A stretch of DNA of 64,000 nt from Agilicoccus flavus (GTDB lineage Bacteria > Actinomycetota > Actinomycetes > Actinomycetales > Dermatophilaceae), in contig NZ_JACYXE010000010.1 in the NCBI RefSeq assembly GCF_014857905.1, positions 1 to 64,000 on the forward strand. The letters run 5' to 3'. Numbering within the stretch: position 1 is the first letter of the stretch; every line of letters begins with the position of its first letter. Positions 26,888 through 35,926 of this stretch are shown here, piece after piece. Both the position numbers and the translations under genes were made by a program. Under the pieces are notes generated by a model. That model worked only from the letters and a program-made list of their open reading frames with translations, searched no databases and was not told the origin of the DNA.

Positions 26888-27223
26888 ATGGCTCAGAAGG
26901 TTCAAGTTCTGCTTGTGGACGACCTCGACGGCGGTGTCGCCGACGAGACCGTGTCCTTCGCCCTCGACGGCGTCAACTACGAGATCGACCTTTCCGACGA
27001 CAACGCGCGCAAGCTTCGCGACAGCCTCAGCGCGTGGACGGGTCACGCCCGTCGCTCCGGTGGGCGCAAGGTCACCGGGCGTCGAGGCGGCGCCACCGGG
27101 TCCACCCGCCGCGGCGACCTCAACGAGATCCGCGAGTGGGGCCGGGCCAACGGATTCAAGGTCAGCGACCGGGGCCGCGTCTCCGGTGAGCTCCAGGACG
27201 CCTACGACAAGGCCAATTCCTGA
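26888..27223 (+). CDS. lsr2: Lsr2 nucleoid-associated protein
   Basis: 111 residues. Actinobacterial H-NS analogue that bridges DNA and silences A/T-rich, often foreign, genes. MAQKVQVLLVDDLDGG at the N-terminus belongs to the dimerisation domain (FALDGVNYEIDLSDDNARKLRDSLSAW). The C-terminal minor-groove AT-hook-like element lies in EIREWGRANGFKVSDRGRV, in place of the usual RGR motif. A Gly/Arg-rich linker (RRSGGRKVTGRRGG) separates the two. RBS ACGGAG 7 nt before the ATG. Confidence 0.97.
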   Translation: MAQKVQVLLVDDLDGGVADETVSFALDGVNYEIDLSDDNARKLRDSLSAWTGHARRSGGRKVTGRRGGATGSTRRGDLNEIREWGRANGFKVSDRGRVSGELQDAYDKANS

Positions 27224-27246
27224 TCCACCGCCCCCAGGGCGCAGGT

Positions 27247-27289
27247 ACGCCGGGACGCCGCGATCGAGTCGATCGCGGCGTCCCGGCGT
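27247..27289. terminator. strong bidirectional hairpin terminator
   Basis: A 19-bp uninterrupted stem (CGCCGGGACGCCGCGATC and its complement plus one A-T pair) with a 5-nt GAGTC loop, between converging lsr2 and ligD. The longest perfect hairpin I found in the window. Confidence 0.85.
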
Positions 27290-27316
27290 GTGTGCGCGCC
27301 CCGGATCACCCGGGCC

Positions 27317-28237
27317 TCACGCGTCGGGGTCGTCCAGCGCGGCCATGGGGTCGCCGTCCACGAGGCGGTCGACGACCTCGGCCGGGGAGAGCTGGCGCAG
27401 CGGGGTGCGCCCGGCGGCCGCGGCCTCGACCTCGTCCCACGTGCGGGGAGCGGCCACGTAGGGCGCCTCGTGCTTGCCCCGCAGCGAGTAGGGGCAGATC
27501 GTCGTCTTGGCGCGGGTGTTCTGGCTCCAGTCGAGGAAGACCTTCCCGCCCCGCAGGTTCTTCGTCATCCGGGCCACGACGAGGTCGGGATGCCCGCTCG
27601 CCAGGGCCTGGGCCAGGGCCTCGGCGAACGTGCGGGTCGCGTCGGGGTCGGCGGGGTCCGGCGACCGCGCGTAGAGCTGCATCCCCTTGCTCCCGCTCGT
27701 CACCGGGACGCAGGGGCCCGGCGCGACGTCCGCGAGCGTGTCGCGCACGAGGAGGGCGACCCGGGCGCACTCGGCGAGCCCGGCGGGGGAGCCGGGGTCG
27801 AGGTCCACGACGAGGCGGTCGGGGGCCACCGGGGCGCCGTCGAGCACACGCCACTGGTGGGTGTGCAGTTCGAGGGCGGCGAGGTTGGCCAGCCACACGA
27901 GCCCGGCCACGTCGTCGACGAACGGGTACGTGATCGTCGTCGCGGAGCCCCGGCCCGAGCCCGGCGCCGGCAATGTGACCCGGCGCACCCAGGCGGGGGC
28001 CCCGGCGGGGACGTTCTTCTCGAAGAACGACGGACCGCCCGTGCCGTGCGGCCACCGCACCCGCGTGACGACGCGGTCGCGCAGTTGCGGCAGCAGGACG
28101 GGTGCGACCTGCGTGAGGTAGTGCACGACCTCGGCCTTCGTCGTGCCCGTCTCGGGGTAGAGCACCTTGTCGAGGTTCGACACCGACAGGGTGCGGTCGC
28201 CGACGGACACCCGCGTCGCACCCGAGGGGTCAGGCAT
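27317..28237 (-). CDS. ligD: LigD-type DNA polymerase/primase domain protein (NHEJ)
   Basis: 306 residues. Archaeo-eukaryotic-primase-type polymerase that fills gaps, preferably with ribonucleotides, during non-homologous end joining. Marks: LSVSNLDKVLYPETGTTKAEVVHYL, the divalent-metal site LVVDLDPG (Asp pair), TSGSKGMQLYA with the catalytic His replaced in the usual position by SGSKG, and DWSQNTRAKTTICPYSLRGK. The ATG at 28237 overlaps the stop of the ligase gene by 8 bp. The polymerase and ligase activities are therefore encoded by separate genes rather than one LigD polypeptide. Ends at the terminator at 27247. Confidence 0.92.
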   Translation of the reverse strand: MPDPSGATRVSVGDRTLSVSNLDKVLYPETGTTKAEVVHYLTQVAPVLLPQLRDRVVTRVRWPHGTGGPSFFEKNVPAGAPAWVRRVTLPAPGSGRGSATTITYPFVDDVAGLVWLANLAALELHTHQWRVLDGAPVAPDRLVVDLDPGSPAGLAECARVALLVRDTLADVAPGPCVPVTSGSKGMQLYARSPDPADPDATRTFAEALAQALASGHPDLVVARMTKNLRGGKVFLDWSQNTRAKTTICPYSLRGKHEAPYVAAPRTWDEVEAAAAGRTPLRQLSPAEVVDRLVDGDPMAALDDPDA

Positions 28238-29273
28238 CGCCGGACTCCGCGAGCTCTCCGAGCTCTCCGGGCTCTCCGGGCTCTCCCGGCTCCGCCGGGC
28301 CGCCCGGGCCGGCATCGGCGCGCAGGTCGTCCGGTCTGAGGTCGGCCCGCAGCCCGACGTAGACCGGTTGGCGCAGTCGCGGCCCGGCCCCGGCCGGTGC
28401 GCCGTCGGCGCCGGGATCGGAGATCCCTCCGAGGGAGCGGACGTCGACGACCACCTCGGGGCGCACCCAGCGGGCGCCTCGCGCGTCGACTCCGGGGACG
28501 GCCGGGTCGAACGGGTCGGCGTCGGCCCCGAGGTCGCTCAACCGCGCCCGCAGGTCCCGCTCGGCGGCGTCGGACAGGCCGCTGCCCACGCGCCCGACGA
28601 ACGCGAGCGAGCCGCCGGCCGCCGGGACGCCGACGAGGAGCGCGCCGACGCGTCGGCCACCGCCCGTCTCGGGCCGCCACCCGCCGACGACGACCGACCG
28701 GGTGGGCCGGTGCGCGAGCTTGAGCCAGTCCGGTGAGCGCCGGCCCGGCTCGTAGCGGCTGTCCAGACGCTTGGAGACGATCCCCTCGAGGCCCTGCTCC
28801 CGCGTCGCGTCGCGCAGCGAGGCGCCGTCGGTGTACGTCGGCGAGAGCCGGGCGCGCGTGCCGGGCGCCCCGATGGCCTCCAGGAGCTCCCGCCGCGCGG
28901 ACAGCGGCACGTCGCAGAGATCCCGCCCGCCGAGGCGGACGACGTCGAAGGCCATGTACGTGACCGGCGCGCTCCGGGCGAGGCGCTGCGCGAGGGCCGG
29001 CGTCGCGTGGATACGCGTGATGAGCCGGTGGAACGACGGGAGGCCGTCGGCGAGGTCGACGACCTCGCCGTCGAGCACCACCTCGTCGAGGCCGGCGCCG
29101 AGGTCGGCGAGCTCGGGGAAGCGGGCCGTCGCGTCGCGCCCGTCGCGCGTGCTCAGGCGCACGCGCCCGTCGACCGCGTGGGCGACGATCCGCATGCCGT
29201 CCCATTTGACCTCGTGGACCCAGGCGTCTCCGGCGGGCACGACGGTCGCCGGGGTCGCGAGCATGGGGCGCAT
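28230..29273 (-). CDS. ligD: ATP-dependent DNA ligase, LigD ligase-domain type
   Basis: 347 residues. Adenylation motif EVKWDGMR near residue 22 supplies the nucleophilic lysine; VLDGEVV, FDVVRL, EGIVSKRLDSRYEPGRRSPDWLKLAH (motifs III-V) follow, then an OB-fold with FVGRVGSGL. The product seals the break after Ku binding and gap filling. The C-terminal tail is a run of near-identical 9-nt units (GGGCTCTCC) encoding GEPGEPGELGEL. Divergent from ku; the ATG (MRPML) is 6 nt after a TGACAAT box and was chosen over an upstream proline-rich extension. No nuclease (phosphoesterase) domain is present in either LigD gene. Confidence 0.92.
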   Translation of the reverse strand: MRPMLATPATVVPAGDAWVHEVKWDGMRIVAHAVDGRVRLSTRDGRDATARFPELADLGAGLDEVVLDGEVVDLADGLPSFHRLITRIHATPALAQRLARSAPVTYMAFDVVRLGGRDLCDVPLSARRELLEAIGAPGTRARLSPTYTDGASLRDATREQGLEGIVSKRLDSRYEPGRRSPDWLKLAHRPTRSVVVGGWRPETGGGRRVGALLVGVPAAGGSLAFVGRVGSGLSDAAERDLRARLSDLGADADPFDPAVPGVDARGARWVRPEVVVDVRSLGGISDPGADGAPAGAGPRLRQPVYVGLRADLRPDDLRADAGPGGPAEPGEPGEPGELGELAESGDA

Positions 29274-29464
29274 GCCCCGATTGTCACCCACCGGCCGCTC
29301 GGCCCGTCGGCCGTGGGAGGGCGGCGGGAGGCGCGTGTGACGACCGGCCACCGGGTCGGGACCCCCCCCACGGGCTGGCCCCCGACCGGGCCATGGGGGA
29401 TTCTGGACCTCTCGCGCGGGACGGAACACCGCCGGGGCATTCGACGAGGGAAGAGGTGGACGCC

Positions 29465-30490
29465 ATGCGCGCGATCTGGAAGGGCGCGGTGTCGTTCGGC
29501 CTCGTCACGGTGCCCGTGCGGCTGGTGAGCGCCACCGAGAACCGCGACGTGAAGTTCCACCAGGTGCGGGCGAGCGACGGCTCCCGCATCCGCTACAAGC
29601 GGGTTGCCGAGGCCGACGGCGAGGAGGTCAAGTACGCCGACATCGCCAAGGGGTACGACTCCGGCGACGGTCGGACCGTCATCCTCACCGACGAGGACTT
29701 CGCCCAGGCGCCGACGAGCAGCAGCAAGGAGATCGCGGTCGAGAAGTTCGTCCCGGCCGATCAGATCGACCCGCTCCTGCTCGAGAAGAGCTACTACCTC
29801 GAGCCCGACGCGGCCGCCGTCAAGCCCTACGCGCTCCTGCGGGAGGCGCTGCGCGACACCGACCGCATGGCCGTCGTCACGCTGTCGCTGCGCTCGCGCA
29901 CCTCGATCGCCGTGCTCCGCGTGCGCGACGACGTCATCGTCTGCCAGACCATGCTGTGGCCCGACGAGGTGCGCGCCGCCGACTTCCCCGTGCTCGAGGA
30001 CGTGCCCGAGCCCAAGGAGTCCGAGCGGTCGATGGCGCACATGCTCATCGAGTCCATGGCCGGCGACTTCGACCCCGACGACTACGAGGACGACTTCCGC
30101 AGCGCCGTCGAGTCGCTCGTGGAGGCCAAGCTCACCGGCGGCGAGGTCGTCGTGGCCGAGAAGGAGGACGAGGACGAGGGCCAGGTCGTCGACCTGCTGG
30201 CCGCGCTGCAGAAGTCGGTCGAGCGCGCCAAGGCCGCCCGGGGTGAGTCGGGCGGGTCCGAGGCCGACGACGAGCCCGCCACGAAGACCGCCTCGAAGCA
30301 GACGGCCGCGAAGAAGACCACCGCCAAGAGCGCCGCACCGAAGAAGACGACCTCGAAGACGTCGACGTCCTCGACGACGGCCAAGAAGCCCGCCGCGAAG
30401 AAGACGACGGCGAAGAAGACGACGGCGAAGAAGACGACGGCGAAGACGGCCACCAAGGCCGACGAGGCGCCCGAGGCCAAGGCCGGCTGA
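29465..30490 (+). CDS. ku: Ku DNA end-binding protein
   Basis: 341 residues; the homodimeric ring that binds double-strand ends and recruits LigD. The core is canonical: MRAIWKGAVSFGLVTVPVRL, FHQVRASDGSRIRYKRVAEADG, EIAVEKFVPADQIDPLLLEKSYYLEPD, MAHMLIESMAGDFDP. After about residue 260 comes an 80-residue Lys/Thr/Ala-rich tail with KKTTA repeats, resembling histone H1 tails and longer than in minimal bacterial Ku; such tails are known to bind DNA. Divergent from the ligase gene. RBS GAAGAGG before the ATG. Confidence 0.96.
   Translation: MRAIWKGAVSFGLVTVPVRLVSATENRDVKFHQVRASDGSRIRYKRVAEADGEEVKYADIAKGYDSGDGRTVILTDEDFAQAPTSSSKEIAVEKFVPADQIDPLLLEKSYYLEPDAAAVKPYALLREALRDTDRMAVVTLSLRSRTSIAVLRVRDDVIVCQTMLWPDEVRAADFPVLEDVPEPKESERSMAHMLIESMAGDFDPDDYEDDFRSAVESLVEAKLTGGEVVVAEKEDEDEGQVVDLLAALQKSVERAKAARGESGGSEADDEPATKTASKQTAAKKTTAKSAAPKKTTSKTSTSSTTAKKPAAKKTTAKKTTAKKTTAKTATKADEAPEAKAG
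30398..30442 (+). repeat. three perfect 15-bp repeats in the ku tail
   Basis: AAGAAGACGACGGCG three times in tandem, each coding KKTTA, followed by a partial copy. It is a minisatellite likely to vary in copy number. Confidence 0.85.
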
Positions 30491-30687
30491 TTCCCCGGCG
30501 CCGGGGTGCGGCGGGGCATGTCGGGGCGGAGCGGGGGCCGGCCGCCCGCGACCCGGGGCGGTCGTGTCCGCTCAGGGCGAAACCTGAGCGATCGGGACTC
30601 AAGAGGCGGAACATGTCGCCGGTGGGCCGCGTTGTGCTCCACAGGCGGCGCACCTGGACGATTGGGTCGTGTGCGGCGCGGCACAGC

Positions 30688-30707
30688 TAGCATCGAGGTG
30701 TCTCGAT
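30688..30707 (+). promoter_or_regulatory. clpC -10 box and inverted repeat
   Basis: TAGCAT (30688-30693) overlaps ATCGAG-GTGT-CTCGAT (30692-30707), a perfect 6-bp inverted repeat 18 nt before the clpC start. I do not recognise it as a ClgR or HAIR site. Confidence 0.4.
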
Positions 30708-30724
30708 AGCGAGGGAGCGAGTTC

Positions 30725-33328
30725 ATGTTCGAGAGATTCACCGATCGGGCCCGACGGGTGGTCGTCCTGGCGCAGGAAGAGGCGCGCCTGCTCAACCACA
30801 ACTACATCGGTACCGAACACATCCTGCTCGGCCTCATCCACGAGGGTGAGGGCGTGGCCGCGAAGGCCCTGGAGAGCCTGGGGATCTCCCTCGACGCGGT
30901 CCGCGAGCAGGTCCAGCAGATCATCGGCCAGGGCCAGCAGGCCCCCAGCGGCCACATCCCCTTCACGCCCCGGGCCAAGAAGGTCCTGGAGCTCAGCCTC
31001 CGCGAGGCGCTGCAGCTCGGGCACAACTACATCGGCACCGAGCACATCCTGCTCGGGCTCATCCGCGAGGGCGAGGGCGTCGCCGCCCAGGTGCTCGTCA
31101 AGCTCGGCGCGGACCTCAACAAGGTGCGTCAGCAGGTCATCCAGCTGCTGTCGGGCTACCAGGGCAAGGAGCCCGCGGGGGCCGGCGTCGGCGCGTCGAG
31201 CAGCACCGAGGGGACCCCGGCGGGGTCGCTCGTGCTCGACCAGTTCGGCCGCAACCTCACGCAGGCCGCCCGCGAGGGCAAGGTCGACCCGGTCATCGGG
31301 CGCGGCAAGGAGATCGAGCGGGTCATGCAGGTGCTGTCCCGCCGCACCAAGAACAACCCGATCCTCATCGGGGAGCCGGGCGTCGGCAAGACCGCTGTCG
31401 TCGAGGGGCTCGCCCAGGACATCGTCAAGGGCGAGGTTCCCGAGACCCTCAAGGACAAGCACATCTACACGCTCGACCTCGGCGCGCTCGTCGCCGGGTC
31501 GCGCTACCGCGGTGACTTCGAGGAGCGCCTCAAGAAGGTCCTCAAGGAGATCAAGACCCGCGGCGACATCATCCTGTTCATCGACGAGATCCACACCCTC
31601 GTCGGGGCGGGTGCCGCCGAGGGCGCGATCGACGCCGCGAGCATCCTCAAGCCGATGCTCGCCCGCGGCGAGCTGCAGACGATCGGCGCGACGACGCTCG
31701 ACGAGTACCGCAAGCACATCGAGAAGGACCCGGCGCTCGAGCGCCGCTTCCAGCCGATCCAGGTGGCCGAGCCGACGCTGAGCCACGCCATCGAGATCCT
31801 CAAGGGGCTGCGCGACCGTTACGAGGCGCACCACCGCGTCTCGATCACGGACGGCGCGCTCGTCGCGGCGGCCAACATGGCCGACCGGTACATCAACGAC
31901 CGCTTCCTCCCGGACAAGGCGATCGACCTCATCGACGAGGCGGGGGCGCGCCTGCGCATCCGCCGGATGACGGCGCCGCCGGACCTGCGCGAGTTCGACG
32001 ACAAGATCGCCCACGTGCGCCGCGAGAAGGAGGCGGCCATCGACGGGCAGGACTTCGAGAAGGCCGCGAAGCTGCGCGACGACGAGAAGAAGCTCATCGA
32101 GGCGAAGAACACGCGCGAGAAGGAATGGAAGTCGGGCGACATGGACGTCGTCGCCGAGGTCGACGAGGAGCTCATCGCCGAGGTGCTCGCCGCGTCGACG
32201 GGCATCCCCGTCTTCAAGCTCACCGAGGAGGAGAGTTCGCGCCTGCTCAACATGGAGGCCGAGCTGCACAAGCGGATCGTCGGCATGGACGACGCCATCA
32301 AGGCGCTGTCCCAGGCCATCCGCCGCACCCGCGCCGGCCTGAAGGACCCGCGTCGTCCCGGTGGCTCGTTCATCTTCGCCGGCCCCACGGGTGTCGGTAA
32401 GACCGAGCTGGCCAAGACGCTCGCGGAGTTCCTCTTCGGCGACGAGGACAGCCTCATCACCCTCGACATGTCCGAGTTCGCCGAGAAGCACACCGTCTCG
32501 CGGCTGTTCGGTTCTCCTCCCGGCTACGTCGGGTACGAGGAGGGCGGTCAGCTCACCGAGAAGGTGCGGCGCAAGCCGTTCTCGGTCGTGCTGTTCGACG
32601 AGGTCGAGAAGGCGCACGCCGACATCTTCAACAGCCTCCTGCAGATCCTCGAGGACGGGCGTCTCACCGACGCGCAGGGTCGGGTCGTCGACTTCAAGAA
32701 CACCGTCATCATCATGACGACCAACCTCGGCACACGGGACATCTCCAAGGCCGTCGGCCTGGGCTTCGCGTCGGACAGCGACGTGAACTCGAGCTACGAC
32801 CGCATGAAGAACAAGGTCAACGACGAGCTCAAGCAGCACTTCCGCCCCGAGTTCCTCAACCGCGTGGACGACACGATCGTCTTCCCGCAGCTCAGCGAGA
32901 GCGAGATCGTCGAGATCGTCGACCTCATGGTCGCCAAGCTCGACACCCGCCTCAAGGACAAGGACATGGGCATCGAGCTCTCCGGGGAGGCGAAGAAGCT
33001 CCTCGCCAAGCGCGGGTACGACCCGGTGCTCGGCGCCCGTCCGCTGCGCCGCGCGATCCAGCGCGACATCGAGGACGTGCTCTCCGAGAAGATCCTCTAC
33101 GGCGAGATCGGGGCCGGCGAGATCGTCGGCGTCGACGTCGAGGGCGAGGGCGCCGACGCGGTGTTCACGTTCCACGGCACCCGCAAGGAGCCGGACCACC
33201 GCGAGGAGATGCCGGCGCACGTCGCGGGCAGCGACCACGGTGGACCCGACCACATCGCCGGCGGAGCCGGTGGCGCGGCCGGCGCCGAGCAGGGCCCGCC
33301 GCCCGGCGGCGAGGCGGCTCAGGGCTGA
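30725..33328 (+). CDS. clpC: ATP-dependent Clp protease ATP-binding subunit ClpC
   Basis: 867 residues. Hsp100 unfoldase that feeds substrates to ClpP. The N domain has two Clp_N repeats ([20 protein letters not shown] and [19 protein letters not shown]). The first AAA+ module has GEPGVGKT and [13 protein letters not shown]; a UVR-type middle segment ([21 protein letters not shown]) identifies ClpC rather than ClpB; the second module has [12 protein letters not shown] and a C-terminal D2-small domain. The acidic Gly-rich C-terminus is variable. Start [21 protein letters not shown] with GGGAG upstream. Monocistronic, with a good terminator at 33343. Confidence 0.98.
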   Translation: MFERFTDRARRVVVLAQEEARLLNHNYIGTEHILLGLIHEGEGVAAKALESLGISLDAVREQVQQIIGQGQQAPSGHIPFTPRAKKVLELSLREALQLGHNYIGTEHILLGLIREGEGVAAQVLVKLGADLNKVRQQVIQLLSGYQGKEPAGAGVGASSSTEGTPAGSLVLDQFGRNLTQAAREGKVDPVIGRGKEIERVMQVLSRRTKNNPILIGEPGVGKTAVVEGLAQDIVKGEVPETLKDKHIYTLDLGALVAGSRYRGDFEERLKKVLKEIKTRGDIILFIDEIHTLVGAGAAEGAIDAASILKPMLARGELQTIGATTLDEYRKHIEKDPALERRFQPIQVAEPTLSHAIEILKGLRDRYEAHHRVSITDGALVAAANMADRYINDRFLPDKAIDLIDEAGARLRIRRMTAPPDLREFDDKIAHVRREKEAAIDGQDFEKAAKLRDDEKKLIEAKNTREKEWKSGDMDVVAEVDEELIAEVLAASTGIPVFKLTEEESSRLLNMEAELHKRIVGMDDAIKALSQAIRRTRAGLKDPRRPGGSFIFAGPTGVGKTELAKTLAEFLFGDEDSLITLDMSEFAEKHTVSRLFGSPPGYVGYEEGGQLTEKVRRKPFSVVLFDEVEKAHADIFNSLLQILEDGRLTDAQGRVVDFKNTVIIMTTNLGTRDISKAVGLGFASDSDVNSSYDRMKNKVNDELKQHFRPEFLNRVDDTIVFPQLSESEIVEIVDLMVAKLDTRLKDKDMGIELSGEAKKLLAKRGYDPVLGARPLRRAIQRDIEDVLSEKILYGEIGAGEIVGVDVEGEGADAVFTFHGTRKEPDHREEMPAHVAGSDHGGPDHIAGGAGGAAGAEQGPPPGGEAAQG

Positions 33329-33342
33329 CCCGCGGGACCACG

Positions 33343-33376
33343 AGAGGGGCCGGACGCGAGCGCGTCCGGCCCCTCT
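33343..33376 (+). terminator. clpC hairpin terminator
   Basis: A perfect 15-bp stem (AGAGGGGCCGGACGC / GCGTCCGGCCCCTCT) with a 4-nt loop, 15 bp after the clpC stop. Confidence 0.85.
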
Positions 33377-33437
33377 TCGCGCGCCCGGGCGGAGCCGGCG
33401 GCCGGTGACGGTGCCTGCCGTCCGGGAGAGATGGCCG

Positions 33438-33635
33438 TCAGGCGCGCCGGGCCCGGTAGACCCGGCGCACGACGTCGTCGATGTCGGGCTCCTCGATCGA
33501 CAGGTCGCGCACGGTGACGCGCGCGGACACTGCAGCGAGGAGCTGCGCGGCGGTGAGGTGCTCGGCGTCGAAGGACAGTCGTTGGCGCAGGCCGGCCCCC
33601 TCGGAGCCGAAGACGTCGACGGTGCCCTGGCGCAC
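33438..33635 (-). CDS. orphan C-terminal domain of an ABC transporter ATPase (DUF4162-like)
   Basis: 65 residues from a GTG at 33635. The sequence (LRQRLSFDAEHLTAAQLLAAVSA, then VRDLSIEEPDIDDVVRRVY) looks like the C-terminal accessory domain of ABC-2 type exporter ATPases, which ends in an EExxIEDVxxRLY-like segment. The nucleotide-binding domain, with Walker motifs, is absent, and the 30 bp to mutY's stop and 60 bp to the clpC terminator leave no room for it. Either it is the remnant of a deleted transporter gene or a stand-alone small protein; a TAGGGT box 9 nt before the GTG argues that it may still be expressed. Confidence 0.55.
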   Translation of the reverse strand: MRQGTVDVFGSEGAGLRQRLSFDAEHLTAAQLLAAVSARVTVRDLSIEEPDIDDVVRRVYRARRA

Positions 33636-33644
33636 AGTCGCAGG

Positions 33645-33650
33645 ACCCTA
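33645..33650 (-). promoter_or_regulatory. -10 element TAGGGT before the orphan ABC tail
   Basis: On the minus strand TAGGGT ends 9 nt before the GTG at 33635. It is weak support for expression, and lies 16 bp below mutY's stop. Confidence 0.35.
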
Positions 33651-33665
33651 CCGGGCGTGGTCGGG

Positions 33666-34622
33666 TCAGGCGGGGAGGCCGTACCGGCCGCCGCCGAGGG
33701 CGTCGACGAGGCCGTCCTCGATCAGGCCGGCGAGGCAGCGCTCGCGCGTGGCGTCGTCGTCCGGCCACGCGGCCCGCAGGTCGGCGGCGCCGACGTCGGC
33801 GGGGGCGGCCCGCAGGACGGCGAGGAGGGCGCCACGCACCTGCCGGTCGGTGCCGGCCCACGCCTGCCCGCGCCGGATGGGCCCGTCGTAGGCGGGGGCG
33901 CCGGCGAGCTGCCAGGCGCACAGGTCGAGGACCGGGCAGGCGCCACAGCGCGGCGAGCGGGCCGTGCACACGAGCGCCCCGAGCTCCATGACGGCGACGT
34001 TCCACGTGAGGGCGGCCTGGTCGTCGGACGGCACGAGGTCGCCGGCCAGCTCGCTCTCGGCGCGGGTCAGCGCCGGGGCCGGGAGCGCGAGGCCGGTCAC
34101 CGCCCTGGCCTGCACGCGCCGCACGTTCGTGTCGACGACGACCGCCCGCTGCCGGTGGGCGAACACGGTGACCGCGGCCGCCGTGTACGGGCCGACGCCC
34201 GGCAGGGCGAGCAGCTCGTCGTAGGAGTCGGGCACGTCGCCGCCGTGCCGCTCGACCATCGCCGTTGCCGCCTCGTGCAACCGCAGCGCGCGGCGCGGGT
34301 AGCCGAGGCGGTCCCAGGCCCGCACCGCCTCACCGGGCGCGTCGGCGGCGAGGGCCGCCGGCGTCGGCCAGCGCTCCATCCAGCGGCGCCAGGCGGGCTC
34401 GACCCGCGACAACGGCGTCTGCTGACTCATCACCTCCGAGACGAAGACGCCCCACGGCGAGGCCTCGGGCGACCGCCACGGCAGGTCGCGCCCGGCGCGG
34501 GCAAACCACGCGTTGACGCGGGTCACGAGCTCCTCGGCCACGACGGGGTCGACGGCGAGGCCGCCCGGGGCGGGGACGCCGGTGGCGTGGGCGGCAGACG
34601 CCCGGGAACGCGTGGGGCTCAC
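33666..34622 (-). CDS. mutY: A/G-specific adenine DNA glycosylase MutY
   Basis: 318 residues. Removes adenine mispaired with 8-oxoguanine. HhH-GPD fold with [29 protein letters not shown] (catalytic Glu), [31 protein letters not shown] (helix-hairpin-helix and catalytic Asp) and a C-terminal [4Fe-4S] loop with Cys spacing C-x6-C-x2-C-x5-C in [17 protein letters not shown]. The NUDIX-like C-terminal domain of full-length MutY is missing or minimal, as in many actinobacteria. Its GTG start overlaps the disA stop by 4 nt (GTGA). Confidence 0.95.
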   Translation of the reverse strand: MSPTRSRASAAHATGVPAPGGLAVDPVVAEELVTRVNAWFARAGRDLPWRSPEASPWGVFVSEVMSQQTPLSRVEPAWRRWMERWPTPAALAADAPGEAVRAWDRLGYPRRALRLHEAATAMVERHGGDVPDSYDELLALPGVGPYTAAAVTVFAHRQRAVVVDTNVRRVQARAVTGLALPAPALTRAESELAGDLVPSDDQAALTWNVAVMELGALVCTARSPRCGACPVLDLCAWQLAGAPAYDGPIRRGQAWAGTDRQVRGALLAVLRAAPADVGAADLRAAWPDDDATRERCLAGLIEDGLVDALGGGRYGLPA

Positions 34623-35692
34623 ACGTAGCGTTCGAGGATGCTCGACTCGGCCAGGCGCGACAGGCCCTCCCGTACGGCGCGGGCGCGGCCCTCGCCGACC
34701 CCGTCGACCGCCTGCAGCTCCTCGAAGCTCGCCCCGAGCAGCCGCTGCAGCCCGCCGAAGTGCCCGACGAGGCGGTCGACGATGACGCCGGGCAGGCGGG
34801 GGATCTTCGACAGGAGGCGGTACCCGCGCGGCGACACGGAGTCGTCGAGGTTCTCGGTGAGGGTCGAGTGGCCGAGGGCGGCGGCGCCCGCCGCGAGGTC
34901 GAGCAGGTCGAGGGCCGACAGGTTGCTCATCGCGTCGAGCACGTCGACGGCGCTGCGGGCCGTGTCGGCGGGCAGGTAGTCGCGGATGACGTGGTCCTGC
35001 TCCCGGTCGATCCCGGCCACGAGCTCCTCGAGCTGCAGCGACAGCAACCGGCCGTCGGTGCCGAGCTCGATGACGTAGCCCGACACCTCGGCGCGGATGC
35101 GGCGCACCATCTCGAGCCGCTGCAGGACGGCGGTGACGTCGCGGATCGTGACGAGGTCCTCGATCTCGAGGGCCGACAGCGTGCCCGTCACCTCGTCGAG
35201 GCGGTTCTTGTACCGCTCCAGCGTGGCCAGCGCCTGGTTGGCCTTGCTGAGGATGATCGCGGAGTTCTCCAGGACGTGACGCTGCGAGCCGACGTACACG
35301 GCGGCGATCGACATCGACTGGCTCACCGAGACGACCGGGAACCCCGTCTGCTTCGACACGCGCTCGGCGGTGCGGTGCCGGGTGCCGGACTCGCTCGTCT
35401 CGATGCTCGCGTCGGGCAGGAGCTGGGTCGCGGCCCGCACGATGCGCGTGCCCTCCCGGTCGAGGACGACGGCGCCGTCCATCTTCGCGAGCTCCCGCAG
35501 GCGCGTCGCCGAGAACTCGATGTCGAGGGGGAAACCGCCGGTCGAGATCTCGCGGACCACGTCGTCGTCGCCGAGGACGACGAGCGCCCCGGTCCGCCCG
35601 CGGATGATCCGCTCGATGCCGTCGCGCAGCTCCGTGCCCGGCGCGACGGCGGCGACCGTCGCCCGGAGCAGGTCCTCGTCGCTGCGCTCCAC
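34619..35692 (-). CDS. disA: diadenylate cyclase DisA (DNA integrity scanning)
   Basis: Makes c-di-AMP from two ATP and scans DNA for branched structures. The DAC domain has the catalytic DGA (MDGAVVLD) and [21 protein letters not shown] motifs; a helical linker and a C-terminal helix-hairpin-helix DNA-binding domain ([27 protein letters not shown]) follow. The GTG at 35692 (357 residues, the usual DisA length) has GAAGGAG 5 nt upstream. Earlier candidates (ATG 35737, GTG 35752) overlap or precede a TACGAT -10 box at 35736-35741, so they would be untranscribed. The stop is coupled to mutY. Confidence 0.95.
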   Translation of the reverse strand: MERSDEDLLRATVAAVAPGTELRDGIERIIRGRTGALVVLGDDDVVREISTGGFPLDIEFSATRLRELAKMDGAVVLDREGTRIVRAATQLLPDASIETSESGTRHRTAERVSKQTGFPVVSVSQSMSIAAVYVGSQRHVLENSAIILSKANQALATLERYKNRLDEVTGTLSALEIEDLVTIRDVTAVLQRLEMVRRIRAEVSGYVIELGTDGRLLSLQLEELVAGIDREQDHVIRDYLPADTARSAVDVLDAMSNLSALDLLDLAAGAAALGHSTLTENLDDSVSPRGYRLLSKIPRLPGVIVDRLVGHFGGLQRLLGASFEELQAVDGVGEGRARAVREGLSRLAESSILERYV

Positions 35693-35735
35693 GATCACTC
35701 CTTCGCCGTCCCCTCGGGCGGGCGCGCCCTCGGCC

Positions 35736-35741
35736 ATCGTA
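35736..35741 (-). promoter_or_regulatory. -10 element TACGAT, disA
   Basis: TACGAT on the minus strand places the transcription start near 35729, upstream of the GTG at 35692. Confidence 0.35.
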
Positions 35742-35851
35742 GGCGCGCGCACTCACCTCGCGGGGAGCGAGGTCGCGCCGTCACCGGTTCGTTGCCGAAC
35801 CGGCCGTGAACTCCCGCGCACGTCCGGCGCCTACGGGGACCGGCCGGTGGC

Positions 35852-35871
35852 GCGGGGCTGTCACGCCCCGC
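35852..35871 (-). terminator. hairpin downstream of radA and the repeat array
   Basis: GCGGGGC-TGTCAC-GCCCCGC, a 7-bp stem with a 6-nt loop, between the repeat array and disA. Confidence 0.55.
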
Positions 35872-35926
35872 CGGGCACCATGACGACAAGGCCGACGACC
35901 GCCAGGGCCACGGGGGTCGTCTCACC

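Noticed and set aside
35693-35760. c-di-AMP riboswitch near disA
   Set aside because: No conserved riboswitch core could be recognised; the region is short and holds only promoter-like sequence.
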